Assembly: GCA_002728035.1 (NCBI GenBank)
Contig: PBUZ01000077.1
Span: 1 to 25,305, forward strand
DNA from: Methanobacteriota archaeon
GTDB lineage: Archaea > Thermoplasmatota > Poseidoniia > Poseidoniales > Poseidoniaceae
Direction of reading: 5' to 3'
Length of the DNA stretch: 25,305 nucleotides
The position numbers and the translations under genes are program-made. Shown here in pieces: positions 7,978 through 15,337 of the stretch (positions are counted from its first letter, which is position 1; each line of letters opens with the position of its first letter). The notes beneath the pieces are model-generated. The model did no database searches. It was not told where the DNA came from and saw only the letters and a list, made by a program, of their open reading frames with translations.

Positions 7978-9342
7978 ATGGAGACGGAGCGCACAGCCAA
8001 CTTGGGTCTGGAAGCAGACCTTCTTGGCGTCCCATGCCCGCCTCAACTCAACCGTTGGCTTGAGACGCTTCCGGACGACCTTTTGTCCATACTCGAAACC
8101 TTCGCAAACGATGGACACGGCGTATGGTTGGTCGGAGGATGTGTTCGGGATGCATGGCTCGGCGAAGATGCTCAAGACATTGATCTCTGCACCTCGTGCC
8201 CGCCTGAGCGAATGCTCGCCTTGTTTGGTGACCAAGCGATCGCCACGGGCGTTGAATTTGGTACGGTGACGCTCAAAGGGACGTCCACCCTTTACGAGGC
8301 CACCACCCTGCGAACCGAATCCTTGTACCGAGACGGTCGACGCCCAGAACATGTTGCATGGGGCTCCTCGTTGAAAGAAGACTTGAGTCGGCGTGATTTC
8401 ACCTTCAACAGCATGGCCATCGATGTTGCTCGTAGGTTGCTTTACGACCCCTATGACGGCGTCACGGACATGGAACAACGGGTCGTACGCGCCGTGGGAG
8501 ATGCGGGGCTTCGCTGCAGAGAGGATGCGTTGAGGATCCTCCGTGCCTACCGCTTTCTCAACCGTGACCAGGGACCATTATGGACCATGGAACTGCGATT
8601 GCAAAACGCCGTAAGGGAACATCGAGAACGACTCAAGATGGTGGCCGTGGAACGGCACTGGATGGAACTTGAGAAGATCCTGACCACCCCGCTCTCCGGG
8701 AGGGTGTTGGCAAAGATGAACGAAGATGGCGTCTTTGAGACGGTCTTTGGTGAAGGCCAACGCCCTCGAAACAGCCTGCTCTTGCTCAACGATTTGCCAA
8801 CCCTTGGCTCGCTTACGCTCCATGAACGTCTTGCACTGATGATGGCAGAGTGGCCAACAAAGTCCGTGGTCCATCAACTCAAAGCCCTCAAAGTGCCCAA
8901 AGCGCTCTTGCGCAACACCGCTGTGTTTCACGAGCGTTTGGCGCACCTCCCTCGTCCACGTCAAGCCGAACTACGTGTCTTTGCACATGTCCTGCAAGAC
9001 TCTGCAGCGGCGCACCTTGGAATCCGAGAGAGCCTGAACCATGTTGCCGCTATGATTCACGGAAAACCAACGCACAACGAAGAATTGGAGGCGGTGCTCA
9101 CCGCTTGGGAAAACTTGCCTGTGAGAAAGACCCCAGAGAATTGCTTGGTGGACGGCCATTGGATCATGGCTCGAACCGGTGTTGAACAAGGACTTCGACT
9201 TGGACGACTGAAAGATTGGCTTCATCGAATCCAAATCGAAGAAGACTTGACTTCTGCAGATCAGATGGAGCATGCTTTGAGTCGCCTTCCCTTCACGCAT
9301 GGAGACCACAATCTTTGGCCGAAAGTGTCTTTCCCTTCATGA
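7978..9342 (+). CDS. cca: Class II tRNA CCA-adding enzyme / poly(A) polymerase family nucleotidyltransferase
   Basis: The 454-residue product has the class II nucleotidyltransferase signatures. VWLVGGCVRDAWLG is at about 49-62, with the metal-binding pair D67 and D69 in QDIDL. RRDFTFNSMAID is at about 138-149, and REDALRILRAYRF follows at about 181-193. A helical region follows to the C-terminus. The reaction is addition of CCA (or A) to RNA 3' ends. Archaea normally carry a class I CCA enzyme, whereas this class II type is bacterial or eukaryotic, so lateral acquisition is plausible. The start is ATG 7978, with a GAGGGGAG Shine-Dalgarno just upstream; the open frame continues to 7726 but that part lies within the divergent gene. 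CCA addition, A addition and poly(A) synthesis cannot be separated by eye. Confidence 0.85.
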   Translation: METERTANLGLEADLLGVPCPPQLNRWLETLPDDLLSILETFANDGHGVWLVGGCVRDAWLGEDAQDIDLCTSCPPERMLALFGDQAIATGVEFGTVTLKGTSTLYEATTLRTESLYRDGRRPEHVAWGSSLKEDLSRRDFTFNSMAIDVARRLLYDPYDGVTDMEQRVVRAVGDAGLRCREDALRILRAYRFLNRDQGPLWTMELRLQNAVREHRERLKMVAVERHWMELEKILTTPLSGRVLAKMNEDGVFETVFGEGQRPRNSLLLLNDLPTLGSLTLHERLALMMAEWPTKSVVHQLKALKVPKALLRNTAVFHERLAHLPRPRQAELRVFAHVLQDSAAAHLGIRESLNHVAAMIHGKPTHNEELEAVLTAWENLPVRKTPENCLVDGHWIMARTGVEQGLRLGRLKDWLHRIQIEEDLTSADQMEHALSRLPFTHGDHNLWPKVSFPS

Positions 9343-9386
9343 ATTGACGGCATCATCTTGATGACGAAGCAGTCCATCGGAGCATC

Positions 9387-10442
9387 ATGGCAGATATCAT
9401 ATTGCCAGAGAAAGATGCGTTTTACGGCCGTGTGAAGGAAATTTCAACCCGAATCGACGGCGTCAGCCAAGGAAACAAGATGGCGCAGTTGTTGCACACC
9501 AATTTCAAGAACTGGTTGTCTTCTTCTGCACTCTCCCCGATCAAATTGACCGAGGAACTCGACAAAGACAGGAACGGAATGATTTCTGGCGATGAGTTTG
9601 CCACGCTGTTGGGTTCCATGACGGGAGAACGCCCTCCACAATGGGTGGTTGACCTGGTCTTTTCCTTCGTTGACGCCAAGCCTGAACAAGGCATTCCAAT
9701 CGATGACTGGATGGCCTTCTTGGCAGCCAGCGGGATGGAGATTCCAAACGATTTGTTCACCGTTCCCATCGTGATTACCGGTGCACTCGACATTTCGCCA
9801 AGCGAGGTTGTTGCAGGCGATGCAGTCTCGGTGACCGTGTCCTTCAACGATCCCGTCGACGCCTACGAAATCAATGTCCTGAACACCGCCTCTGGGGAGC
9901 AGCAGAATTTCGTGACCCCGAGTACCGACATGGACTCCCCAGTCCTTGACGAATTCGTGTTTGAAGCGGATGATGAAGGCGGCTATATCGTTTCACTTAT
10001 CCACCTTGGCGTGCGTTTGGACCAAGCCGAATTTACGGTGGTTGCTGCTCCTGCTGCTGACCCAGTGGAGGAAGTCCCCGAAGAGGTCACACCGCCGTAT
10101 GTCGAAGAAGCATCTGCAGAGCCGGTCAAAGCGTCCGGTTTCTCGGCGCTGGTTCAAACGCTCGAAGCGTGCAAACTGCGAAGTGACGCTCATCTCGTCA
10201 TCGCTGATGCATCCGCTTATCGTGTTGAAGGTACGGTCACAGAGATGTCGAGAACCCTCATGGGAACGGGGCAATATCGCAACGGTATGACGCTCAGTTG
10301 TAAAAACCACGATGGTTTGGTGTATCAAGTGATGATGAAAGAAACGGAACTGCAGGCCTTTGTGGGCCAAACGCTGGTCGCCGACATCGCTCCTGTTGAA
10401 TGGGACATCGCCCTGCGCCAAGTTGTTTGTCGAGAAGCGTGA
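9387..10442 (+). CDS. EF-hand calcium-binding protein with Ig-like and C-terminal beta domains
   Basis: A canonical 12-residue EF-hand loop, DKDRNGMISGDE, lies at residues 59-70 with acidic or polar ligands at positions 1, 3, 5, 9 and 12 and glycine at 6. A second, degenerate EF-like segment is near 95-107 (FVDAKPEQGIPID). Residues about 128-218 look like an Ig-like beta sandwich (ISPSEVVAGDAVSVTVSFND). A proline/acid-rich linker covers about 220-248, and a beta-rich region of unknown type ends the protein. No signal peptide or membrane segment is seen. Calcium-dependent protein interaction is a reasonable guess; no enzyme motif is visible. The start at 9387 is preceded by a GGAG about 5 nt upstream. 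It follows the nucleotidyltransferase gene after 44 nt, and its stop is 1 nt from the convergent acyl-CoA dehydrogenase gene. Confidence 0.7.
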   Translation: MADIILPEKDAFYGRVKEISTRIDGVSQGNKMAQLLHTNFKNWLSSSALSPIKLTEELDKDRNGMISGDEFATLLGSMTGERPPQWVVDLVFSFVDAKPEQGIPIDDWMAFLAASGMEIPNDLFTVPIVITGALDISPSEVVAGDAVSVTVSFNDPVDAYEINVLNTASGEQQNFVTPSTDMDSPVLDEFVFEADDEGGYIVSLIHLGVRLDQAEFTVVAAPAADPVEEVPEEVTPPYVEEASAEPVKASGFSALVQTLEACKLRSDAHLVIADASAYRVEGTVTEMSRTLMGTGQYRNGMTLSCKNHDGLVYQVMMKETELQAFVGQTLVADIAPVEWDIALRQVVCREA

Positions 10443-10443
10443 A

Positions 10444-11613
10444 TCACTTCAAGGCTCGAGCGATCACAATTCGCTGAACTTCTTGTGTACCCTCGTAAAT
10501 CTGCGTGATCTTCGCGTCGCGGAAGAAGCGCTCAACGGGGAACTCCTTGGTGTAGCCATAGCCGCCCAAAACTTGGATGGCACGTTCTGAAACCCACATG
10601 GCGGTGTCACCAGCGAACAACTTCGCCATGCTCGCTTCCTTTGAATGACGTGGCCCGTTGGTATGGTAGTGTTGCTCCTTCGCCCAAGCCGCCTTGTAAA
10701 CCAACAGTCGAGCGGCATCGATTTGCGTGGCCATGTCTGCAAGGTAGGCCATGATCATCTGGTGATGAGCAATGGGTTTTCCAAACGCTTCACGCTCGTG
10801 AGCGTACTGGAGCGCGGATTCATAGGCGCCTTGAGCGATGCCAAGTGCTTGAGCGGCAATACCAATGCGGCTGTTGTCCAGAGCGTTCATGGCGATGGGG
10901 AATCCATTGCCGACGCCCTTGATGACATTCTCAACGGGCACCTTGCAGTCGGTGAGCACCAAGGTGCAAGTATCGGATGAGCGAATGCCAAGTTTGTCTT
11001 CCTTCTTCCCTACAGCGTACCCTTCAAAATCGGCATCGACGATGAACGCCGTTGTGCCGCCGTGTTTTTTCGTCCCGTAATCGGGGTGGTCGACATCTTT
11101 GGCGAAGAGTACGATGAGTTGCGCTTGGGCGCCATTGGTCACCCACATCTTCTCGCCATTGAGCACATAATGCGTGCCGTCGTCGGAAAGTTTTGCTTTG
11201 CAGGACATGGCTGCAGCGTCCGTTCCAGCGCCTGCTTCAGAAAGTGAGTATGCGCCGACTTCCCCTGCTGCGAGCCTTGGCAAGTAGGTGCTCTTCTGAT
11301 GCTCATCACCGTGGAGGGCAATGGTCATGGAACACAAACCAACATGAACACAGAACATGACGGCGAACGACGGGTCGACTCGAGCCAATTCCTCAATGAT
11401 GATGGCTTCCGAGACGTCGTCGATGGGTGAGCCGCCGTATGCTTCGGGGATGGTGATGCCGTGAAGGCCGTATTCGAGGAACGCCTGCCATTCCTCGGTT
11501 GGCGGGAGTTGTTGCTGATCACGATGCTCGACCGTCGGTGCAAGCACGGTTTCTGCAAAGTCGCGAACAAGTTCTCGAATCATTTGTTGTTCGTCTGTTT
11601 CTCCGAAGTTCAT
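10444..11613 (-). CDS. Acyl-CoA dehydrogenase (short-chain/butyryl-CoA type)
   Basis: The product aligns throughout with FAD-dependent acyl-CoA dehydrogenases. It has an N-terminal helical domain (ETDEQQMIRELVRDFAE), then the FAD/substrate loops AYSLSEAGAGTDAAAM and WVTNGAQAQ. DKLGIRSSDTCTL comes next, then EREAFGKPIAHHQ, and the C-terminal IYEGTQEVQR. The glutamate of YEGT, about residue 374, is at the catalytic base position of short-chain enzymes. It oxidises acyl-CoA to enoyl-CoA and passes electrons to electron-transfer flavoprotein, whose genes are not in this window. The start is taken at ATG 11613, which matches the usual family N-terminus; an in-frame ATG at 11628 adds five residues. 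The length of about 389 residues is normal. The gene stands alone on its strand, divergent from the GcvH-like gene. Exact chain-length specificity is not readable. Confidence 0.92.
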   Translation of the reverse strand: MNFGETDEQQMIRELVRDFAETVLAPTVEHRDQQQLPPTEEWQAFLEYGLHGITIPEAYGGSPIDDVSEAIIIEELARVDPSFAVMFCVHVGLCSMTIALHGDEHQKSTYLPRLAAGEVGAYSLSEAGAGTDAAAMSCKAKLSDDGTHYVLNGEKMWVTNGAQAQLIVLFAKDVDHPDYGTKKHGGTTAFIVDADFEGYAVGKKEDKLGIRSSDTCTLVLTDCKVPVENVIKGVGNGFPIAMNALDNSRIGIAAQALGIAQGAYESALQYAHEREAFGKPIAHHQMIMAYLADMATQIDAARLLVYKAAWAKEQHYHTNGPRHSKEASMAKLFAGDTAMWVSERAIQVLGGYGYTKEFPVERFFRDAKITQIYEGTQEVQRIVIARALK

Positions 11614-11661
11614 ACGCTCCCCGACCATCCCAAGGTGAGGAGTTTCTTAACCCGTTTGTTT

Positions 11662-11697
11662 GTGAAAAAATACAATTTTTCCTCAGTGTTCATATAC
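11662..11697. promoter_or_regulatory. A/T-rich divergent promoter region between acyl-CoA dehydrogenase and GcvH-like genes
   Basis: The 102-117 nt gap holds a 6-bp dyad, AAAAAT-ACA-ATTTTT (11666-11680), and a CATATA (11691-11696). The latter is well placed to start transcription near 11718, just before the AGGAGAGGA Shine-Dalgarno of the GcvH-like gene. The A-tract may serve the minus-strand dehydrogenase gene. Confidence 0.4.
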
Positions 11698-11730
11698 CAC
11701 CTGTGGAAGCCGCGTTTAGGAGAGGACGAA

Positions 11731-12156
11731 ATGGACGACGACATTATCGAGTTCACCATTGCCCAAGACCGAAAATACTCCATGGACCACCTGTGGTTTC
11801 AACAGAAGGACCAGAAGTTGATGATTGGGGTGAGTGAATTCATGCGGGTTGAAATTGGTGACATCCTCCGTGTCATTCTGCCCCAGGCTGAAACGGAAAT
11901 CGACGAGGGCGGCAGTCTCTTTTCCCTTTGGAGTGCTGACGAAAAAGTGGCCCTCACTTCACCGTTCTCCGGTCTGATCTCCGACGTCAATGGCGAAGTG
12001 GAGATCAACCCTGACTTGGTGAACGACTCGGCTTACAACGATGGTTGGATCATTCTCCTTGAACCACACGAGCTCCAGTTCAATCCCGATGACAAGCAAT
12101 TCTTGGAAAACTTGATGGAACACGACGAATACATTGAGTACCTCTCCGAACTTTGA
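11731..12156 (+). CDS. Glycine cleavage H-like (lipoyl-domain fold) protein
   Basis: The 141-residue product matches GcvH across its length: YSMDHLWFQQ, IGVSEFMRVEIGDILRV, a central hairpin ending in TSPFSGLISDVN, then NPDLVNDSAYNDGWIILLEP. In a gap-free alignment the lipoylated lysine of ESVKA-type hairpins falls on Asp70 (SADEK), with Lys72 two residues later. The protein may therefore be unlipoylated or use a shifted lysine. H proteins shuttle aminomethyl groups in glycine cleavage or, in related systems, serve lipoate assembly; no glycine-cleavage genes are nearby. The start is ATG 11731, behind a strong AGGAGAGGA Shine-Dalgarno; the open frame reaching upstream to 11461 lies over the divergent dehydrogenase gene. 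The last 20 residues are acidic. The fold assignment is good; the function is open. Confidence 0.75.
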   Translation: MDDDIIEFTIAQDRKYSMDHLWFQQKDQKLMIGVSEFMRVEIGDILRVILPQAETEIDEGGSLFSLWSADEKVALTSPFSGLISDVNGEVEINPDLVNDSAYNDGWIILLEPHELQFNPDDKQFLENLMEHDEYIEYLSEL

Positions 12157-12169
12157 GTTGGCGCACCTC

Positions 12170-12174
12170 TTTTT
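12170..12174 (+). terminator. Possible oligo-T terminator after the GcvH-like gene
   Basis: A run of five T residues begins 14 nt after the stop of the GcvH-like gene. Archaeal RNA polymerase can terminate at such tracts, but this one is short. A small ACCTC/GAGGT hairpin lies further on (12194-12207) and is of unknown use. Confidence 0.25.
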
Positions 12175-12246
12175 GTGGCGTTTCCGCATCAGCACCTCAA
12201 GCGAGGTAGCCTCAAGGATGATTAACTCCAACCTCATCCAGCACCC

Positions 12247-12819
12247 ATGAGCAGTGCGATGAGGCAATTGCGAGAAAGTCTCAAGGCGGCCCCGGTCATT
12301 TGGAAGGGCGAGTATCCTTACTTTATTCACCCCATCACGGATGGTGTGCCGAGAATGGACCCCGAAGTCCTGAAAGCGATCACCGAACTTGTCGTGGAAC
12401 GTGTTGATTGGAAGGACATCGACCTCTTGCTCGGTATTGAAGCCATGGGCTTACCACTCACCGCTCCCCTCAGTATGGCCACCGGTGTTCCATTGGTCAT
12501 CGCTCGAAAACGCTCCTATGGGCTTGACGGGGAGGTCGAAATTGACCAAACAACGGGTTACTCCAAAGGAGCGATGTACCTCAACAATCTCAACGAAGGC
12601 GAACGCATTGCTATCGTCGATGATGTGCTCTCTACAGGAGGTACGCTTGAGGCCGTGATCGAAGGTGTGCGAAGGGCCAAAGCAGAGGTGACCAACATCA
12701 TCGCCGTTGTTGAGAAGGGTACGGGTTTGCGTCGCTTGCAAGAAAAATACCCAGAAATCAACATTCAATCCTTGGTCGCTCTGGAAATGGATGGAGACAA
12801 AGTCGTCCTTCTCGACTGA
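12247..12819 (+). CDS. hpt: Archaeal hypoxanthine/guanine phosphoribosyltransferase
   Basis: The 190-residue product matches the archaeal HGPRTase family along its length: APVIWKGEYPYFIHPITDGVP at the N-terminus, IEAMGLPLTAPLS, RKRSYGLDGEVEIDQTTGYS, and the PRPP-binding motif IVDDVLSTGGT at about 123-133. It transfers phosphoribose from PRPP to hypoxanthine or guanine in purine salvage in the cytoplasm. A second ATG 12 nt downstream is a possible start. The dph2 gene follows after 55 nt that contain a GC-rich hairpin. The related GfcR regulators carry an extra N-terminal DNA-binding domain that is absent here, so an enzyme is favoured over a regulator. Confidence 0.9.
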   Translation: MSSAMRQLRESLKAAPVIWKGEYPYFIHPITDGVPRMDPEVLKAITELVVERVDWKDIDLLLGIEAMGLPLTAPLSMATGVPLVIARKRSYGLDGEVEIDQTTGYSKGAMYLNNLNEGERIAIVDDVLSTGGTLEAVIEGVRRAKAEVTNIIAVVEKGTGLRRLQEKYPEINIQSLVALEMDGDKVVLLD

Positions 12820-12842
12820 ACTCCAATGGGTGGCTTCATGAG

Positions 12843-12858
12843 GGGGCGGCACCGCCCC
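12843..12858 (+). promoter_or_regulatory. GC-rich hairpin in the dph2 5' region
   Basis: GGGGCGG and CCGCCCC form a perfect 7-bp inverted repeat with a 2-nt spacer (effectively 6 bp with a 4-nt loop) in the 55-nt gap between hpt and dph2, ending 16 nt before the dph2 ATG. No T-tract follows, so a terminator is unlikely; an RNA processing or translation-control element is possible. Confidence 0.35.
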
Positions 12859-12874
12859 GTGAACGAGGCAGACC

Positions 12875-13984
12875 ATGGATCTTGACCGTCATGACTTCGA
12901 ACTGGACGAGTTGATGGAGCGTATTCGCGCCAACGACAATCGACTCATCGCCCTTCAGGTTCCCGAAGGACTGAAGATGCAAGCGCTGGAGATGATGGAC
13001 ACGATCGAGACAGAAACCAGTGCACAAGTGGTTCTGGCCGCAGACCCGTGTTATGGCGCATGCGACTTGGTCCATGACAAGATGCAATTGATGGGCGTGG
13101 AGTTGGTAGCACACATGGGCCATTCACAAATGAACATCGATTCGGGTATGCCAACCCAATTCATCAACGTCACGTACGACGGCGACCCCGAACTCCAACC
13201 CGTTTTGCCTTGGCTGGAACAGCACCGCGCCATGGCTCAGCAACGACTCGATGAACAAGGCGATGCTTCAAGCCTCACAGAAGAAGAGGCTCAGGAACGC
13301 TTCATGGATGCTGTTGGACGCCTCGCACCTCTCACCGATACCAAACTGGGCTTGGTCGGCTCCATCCAACATCTCCACCTCCTCCCTGAATTCCATGACC
13401 GCTTGGAACAGGCCGGTTTTGATGTCACCATCCCCATCGGTGGCGCTCGTCTCTCGTTCCCTGGACAAGTGCTCGGATGCAATTATTCGGGTGATGACCC
13501 GTCCATCGGCCACTACCTCTTCCTGGGAAGCGGTGATTTCCACCCCATCGGTTTGGTCCTCCACACCGGCAAGCCACTGGCGATGCTCGACCCGTACACG
13601 GGAGAGGCTGAAGAGATGTCCCTTCAGCGTATTGAGCGTATCCTCAGGCAGCGATTTGGCCTCATCATGAGCGTGCAGGACGCCAACTCCTTCGGCATCC
13701 TTATCGGAGAAAAGCCCGGGCAAATGCGACGCACGCTTGCCTTGAGGATGAAGCGCATGCTTGCCAAACACGGTAAAAAAGGATACCTGCTCGCCCTTGA
13801 ACACGTTGGTCCGGAACTCATTGATTTCTATCCGGTCGACGCTTTCGTGAACACGGCGTGCCCTCGCATCGCCATCGACGATGCCGTCAAGTACCGCAAG
13901 CCGCTGATCACGCCGTTTGAACTTGAGGTTGCACTGGGTGAAAAGCAGTGGGAAACTGGATATCAGTTCGATGAGATTCCCTGA
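12875..13984 (+). CDS. dph2: Diphthamide biosynthesis protein Dph2 (2-(3-amino-3-carboxypropyl)histidine synthase)
   Basis: The archaeal Dph2 pattern is present with three cysteines from three domains: C59 in DPCYGACD, C203 in VLGCNYSG and C330 in NTACPRIAIDD. In this radical enzyme they hold a 4Fe-4S cluster that cleaves S-adenosylmethionine to attach a 3-amino-3-carboxypropyl group to a histidine of elongation factor 2, the first step of diphthamide synthesis. The product is 369 residues. The spacing between the first two cysteines is about 40 residues longer than the C59-C163 spacing I recall for Pyrococcus Dph2. The extra segment, about 109-148, is polar, helical and charged. The start is ATG 12875 with GAGG upstream. 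The archaeal enzyme is a homodimer, so a single gene is expected. Confidence 0.92.
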   Translation: MDLDRHDFELDELMERIRANDNRLIALQVPEGLKMQALEMMDTIETETSAQVVLAADPCYGACDLVHDKMQLMGVELVAHMGHSQMNIDSGMPTQFINVTYDGDPELQPVLPWLEQHRAMAQQRLDEQGDASSLTEEEAQERFMDAVGRLAPLTDTKLGLVGSIQHLHLLPEFHDRLEQAGFDVTIPIGGARLSFPGQVLGCNYSGDDPSIGHYLFLGSGDFHPIGLVLHTGKPLAMLDPYTGEAEEMSLQRIERILRQRFGLIMSVQDANSFGILIGEKPGQMRRTLALRMKRMLAKHGKKGYLLALEHVGPELIDFYPVDAFVNTACPRIAIDDAVKYRKPLITPFELEVALGEKQWETGYQFDEIP

Positions 13985-14029
13985 CGGCTGCCAAAAAACA
14001 CCTGTGAGCGCCCCGATTGAGAACCACAT

Positions 14030-14037
14030 CTTTTAGA
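14030..14037 (+). promoter_or_regulatory. Candidate TATA box upstream of cdc6
   Basis: CTTTTAGA lies about 30 nt before the cdc6 ATG, and no Shine-Dalgarno is visible, which fits a leaderless or near-leaderless transcript. The match to a TATA consensus is weak. Confidence 0.3.
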
Positions 14038-14063
14038 ACGGTTGACAGCAGCCTTCCCTTGAT

Positions 14064-15269
14064 ATGGCAAGCTACCTTGACCGCATCGGCGCTGGGCTCA
14101 TCATCGCCCATCCAGAGATGTTGGATTTTGATTATGTCCCCGACGAACTGGTGAAGCGGGAAGCGATTCAGACAGAGTTGGCATCCAAGTTCACCACCGT
14201 CGGCTCACCCGACGGTGCTGCCCGTGCGGTGATAACAGGTCCCGTAGGAAGCGGAAAAACCGTGCTAGCGAAAACCTTCTGCCGGGATCTTCAGCGGCAT
14301 CTTGCGGGCAAGCGTGAGATCAAAATCGCTCATGTGAACTGCCGAAACGCATCAACGAGCATGCGTGTTGCTCAACGCATCCTCCATCAATTTGATCCAG
14401 GGCATCCCGATCGTGGATTGTCGTTGGGTGAATTGTTGCTGAGCCTTCGCAAGATGTTGCGCCGCATCTCAACACATCTCATCGTGGTGCTCGACGAAGT
14501 GGACCACATGTTGCGACGTTCGGGCGACGAATTGCTGTATCAACTGCTGCGAATCGATGAAGACCAGGACGGTACAGGAACGCTGTCACTCATCCTCATC
14601 AGCCAAGAACAGGTGTTGGATGTGCTCGAGACCGCCGTGCTGTCAAAATTCGGCCAATCAAATCACCTTCGTATTCCCGCTTACAGCGTTGACGAGTTGG
14701 AGGCCATTGCCCGTCAGCGTGCCGAAATTGCGCTGGTACCTGGCACATGGGACGACGGTATTTTGCGGCTGTTGGCCGAACGCGCTGGAACAAGCGGTGA
14801 TGCCCGACGGGTCATTGAATACCTGAGCAGCGCAGCAGAACGTGCTGAATTCCGACAAGACGGTCACACGGAACAAACCATCACCGTTGACGATTTGCAT
14901 GCAGTGAACGATGCCTTGGCAACCAACACAACACACCATCTCGAGGTCGTGGATGATTTGCCTGCTCAGGGCATGCTCGTACTCCTTGCTATGTGCCGCC
15001 GATTGCGGAACGAGCAATCCATGACGATGGGCGATGTTGAGCGCCTTTACGCCGTGGTGTGCGAGGAATACGAACAAAAACCGAAGAGTCACACGACGCT
15101 GTGGAAATACGTGAAGCAGATCGAGAGAGAAGATATCATCGCTACTCGTGTAGCGGCCGTACCCGGTGGACGCGGACGAACCACGCATCTGAGCATGCCC
15201 CATTTCCTTCCAGCAGACCTTGCCAGTCGTCTTGAATTGCTTCTTCCCAAGCGATTAAGGCGCTCTTGA
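14064..15269 (+). CDS. cdc6: Orc1/Cdc6 family replication initiator ATPase
   Basis: The 401-residue product is an AAA+ ATPase with intact motifs: Walker A GPVGSGKT at 59-66, Walker B VVLDEVD at 141-147, a sensor 1 region near 174-182 (SLILISQEQ), and sensor 2 GDARR at 245-249. The C-terminal third (about 290-401) reads as a winged-helix domain, including LWKYVKQIEREDIIATR. Archaeal Orc1/Cdc6 binds origin repeats and loads the MCM helicase. An A/T-rich CTTTTAGA about 30 nt before the ATG and the lack of a clear Shine-Dalgarno fit leaderless transcription. No convincing origin recognition box was seen in the 79-nt upstream gap. It precedes the eS6-aIF2-gamma gene pair. Which Orc paralogue it represents cannot be told here. 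Confidence 0.9.
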   Translation: MASYLDRIGAGLIIAHPEMLDFDYVPDELVKREAIQTELASKFTTVGSPDGAARAVITGPVGSGKTVLAKTFCRDLQRHLAGKREIKIAHVNCRNASTSMRVAQRILHQFDPGHPDRGLSLGELLLSLRKMLRRISTHLIVVLDEVDHMLRRSGDELLYQLLRIDEDQDGTGTLSLILISQEQVLDVLETAVLSKFGQSNHLRIPAYSVDELEAIARQRAEIALVPGTWDDGILRLLAERAGTSGDARRVIEYLSSAAERAEFRQDGHTEQTITVDDLHAVNDALATNTTHHLEVVDDLPAQGMLVLLAMCRRLRNEQSMTMGDVERLYAVVCEEYEQKPKSHTTLWKYVKQIEREDIIATRVAAVPGGRGRTTHLSMPHFLPADLASRLELLLPKRLRRS

Positions 15270-15293
15270 AGACCGTTGCAGGAGACGATGGGG

Positions 15294-15300
15294 CTAAATA
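15294..15300 (+). promoter_or_regulatory. Candidate TATA box upstream of eS6
   Basis: CTAAATA stands out in a GC-richer context. Transcription would start about 26 nt downstream, near 15323, just before the GAGAGGTG Shine-Dalgarno (15325-15332) and the eS6 ATG at 15338. It would drive the eS6, aIF2-gamma and PIN genes separately from cdc6. Confidence 0.4.
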
Positions 15301-15337
15301 CGGGTCTTGAGTCGGAGAAATCCCGAGAGGTGCTCCT

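Noticed and set aside
11461..11730. Upstream extension of the GcvH-like gene
   Set aside because: It runs over the divergent dehydrogenase gene; ATG 11731 has a strong Shine-Dalgarno and matches the family length.
12843..12858. GC-rich hairpin as an intrinsic terminator
   Set aside because: No T-tract follows and the next gene starts within 16 nt on the same strand.
13268..14029. A 253-residue minus-strand open frame opposite dph2
   Set aside because: It is the antisense of a clearly recognised gene, with no ribosome-binding site or family motif of its own.
13985..14063. Possible replication origin before cdc6
   Set aside because: I looked for origin recognition box-like repeats and a long A/T-rich element. 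Only a distant 6-bp GGCTGC/GCAGCC pair was seen, which is too weak.
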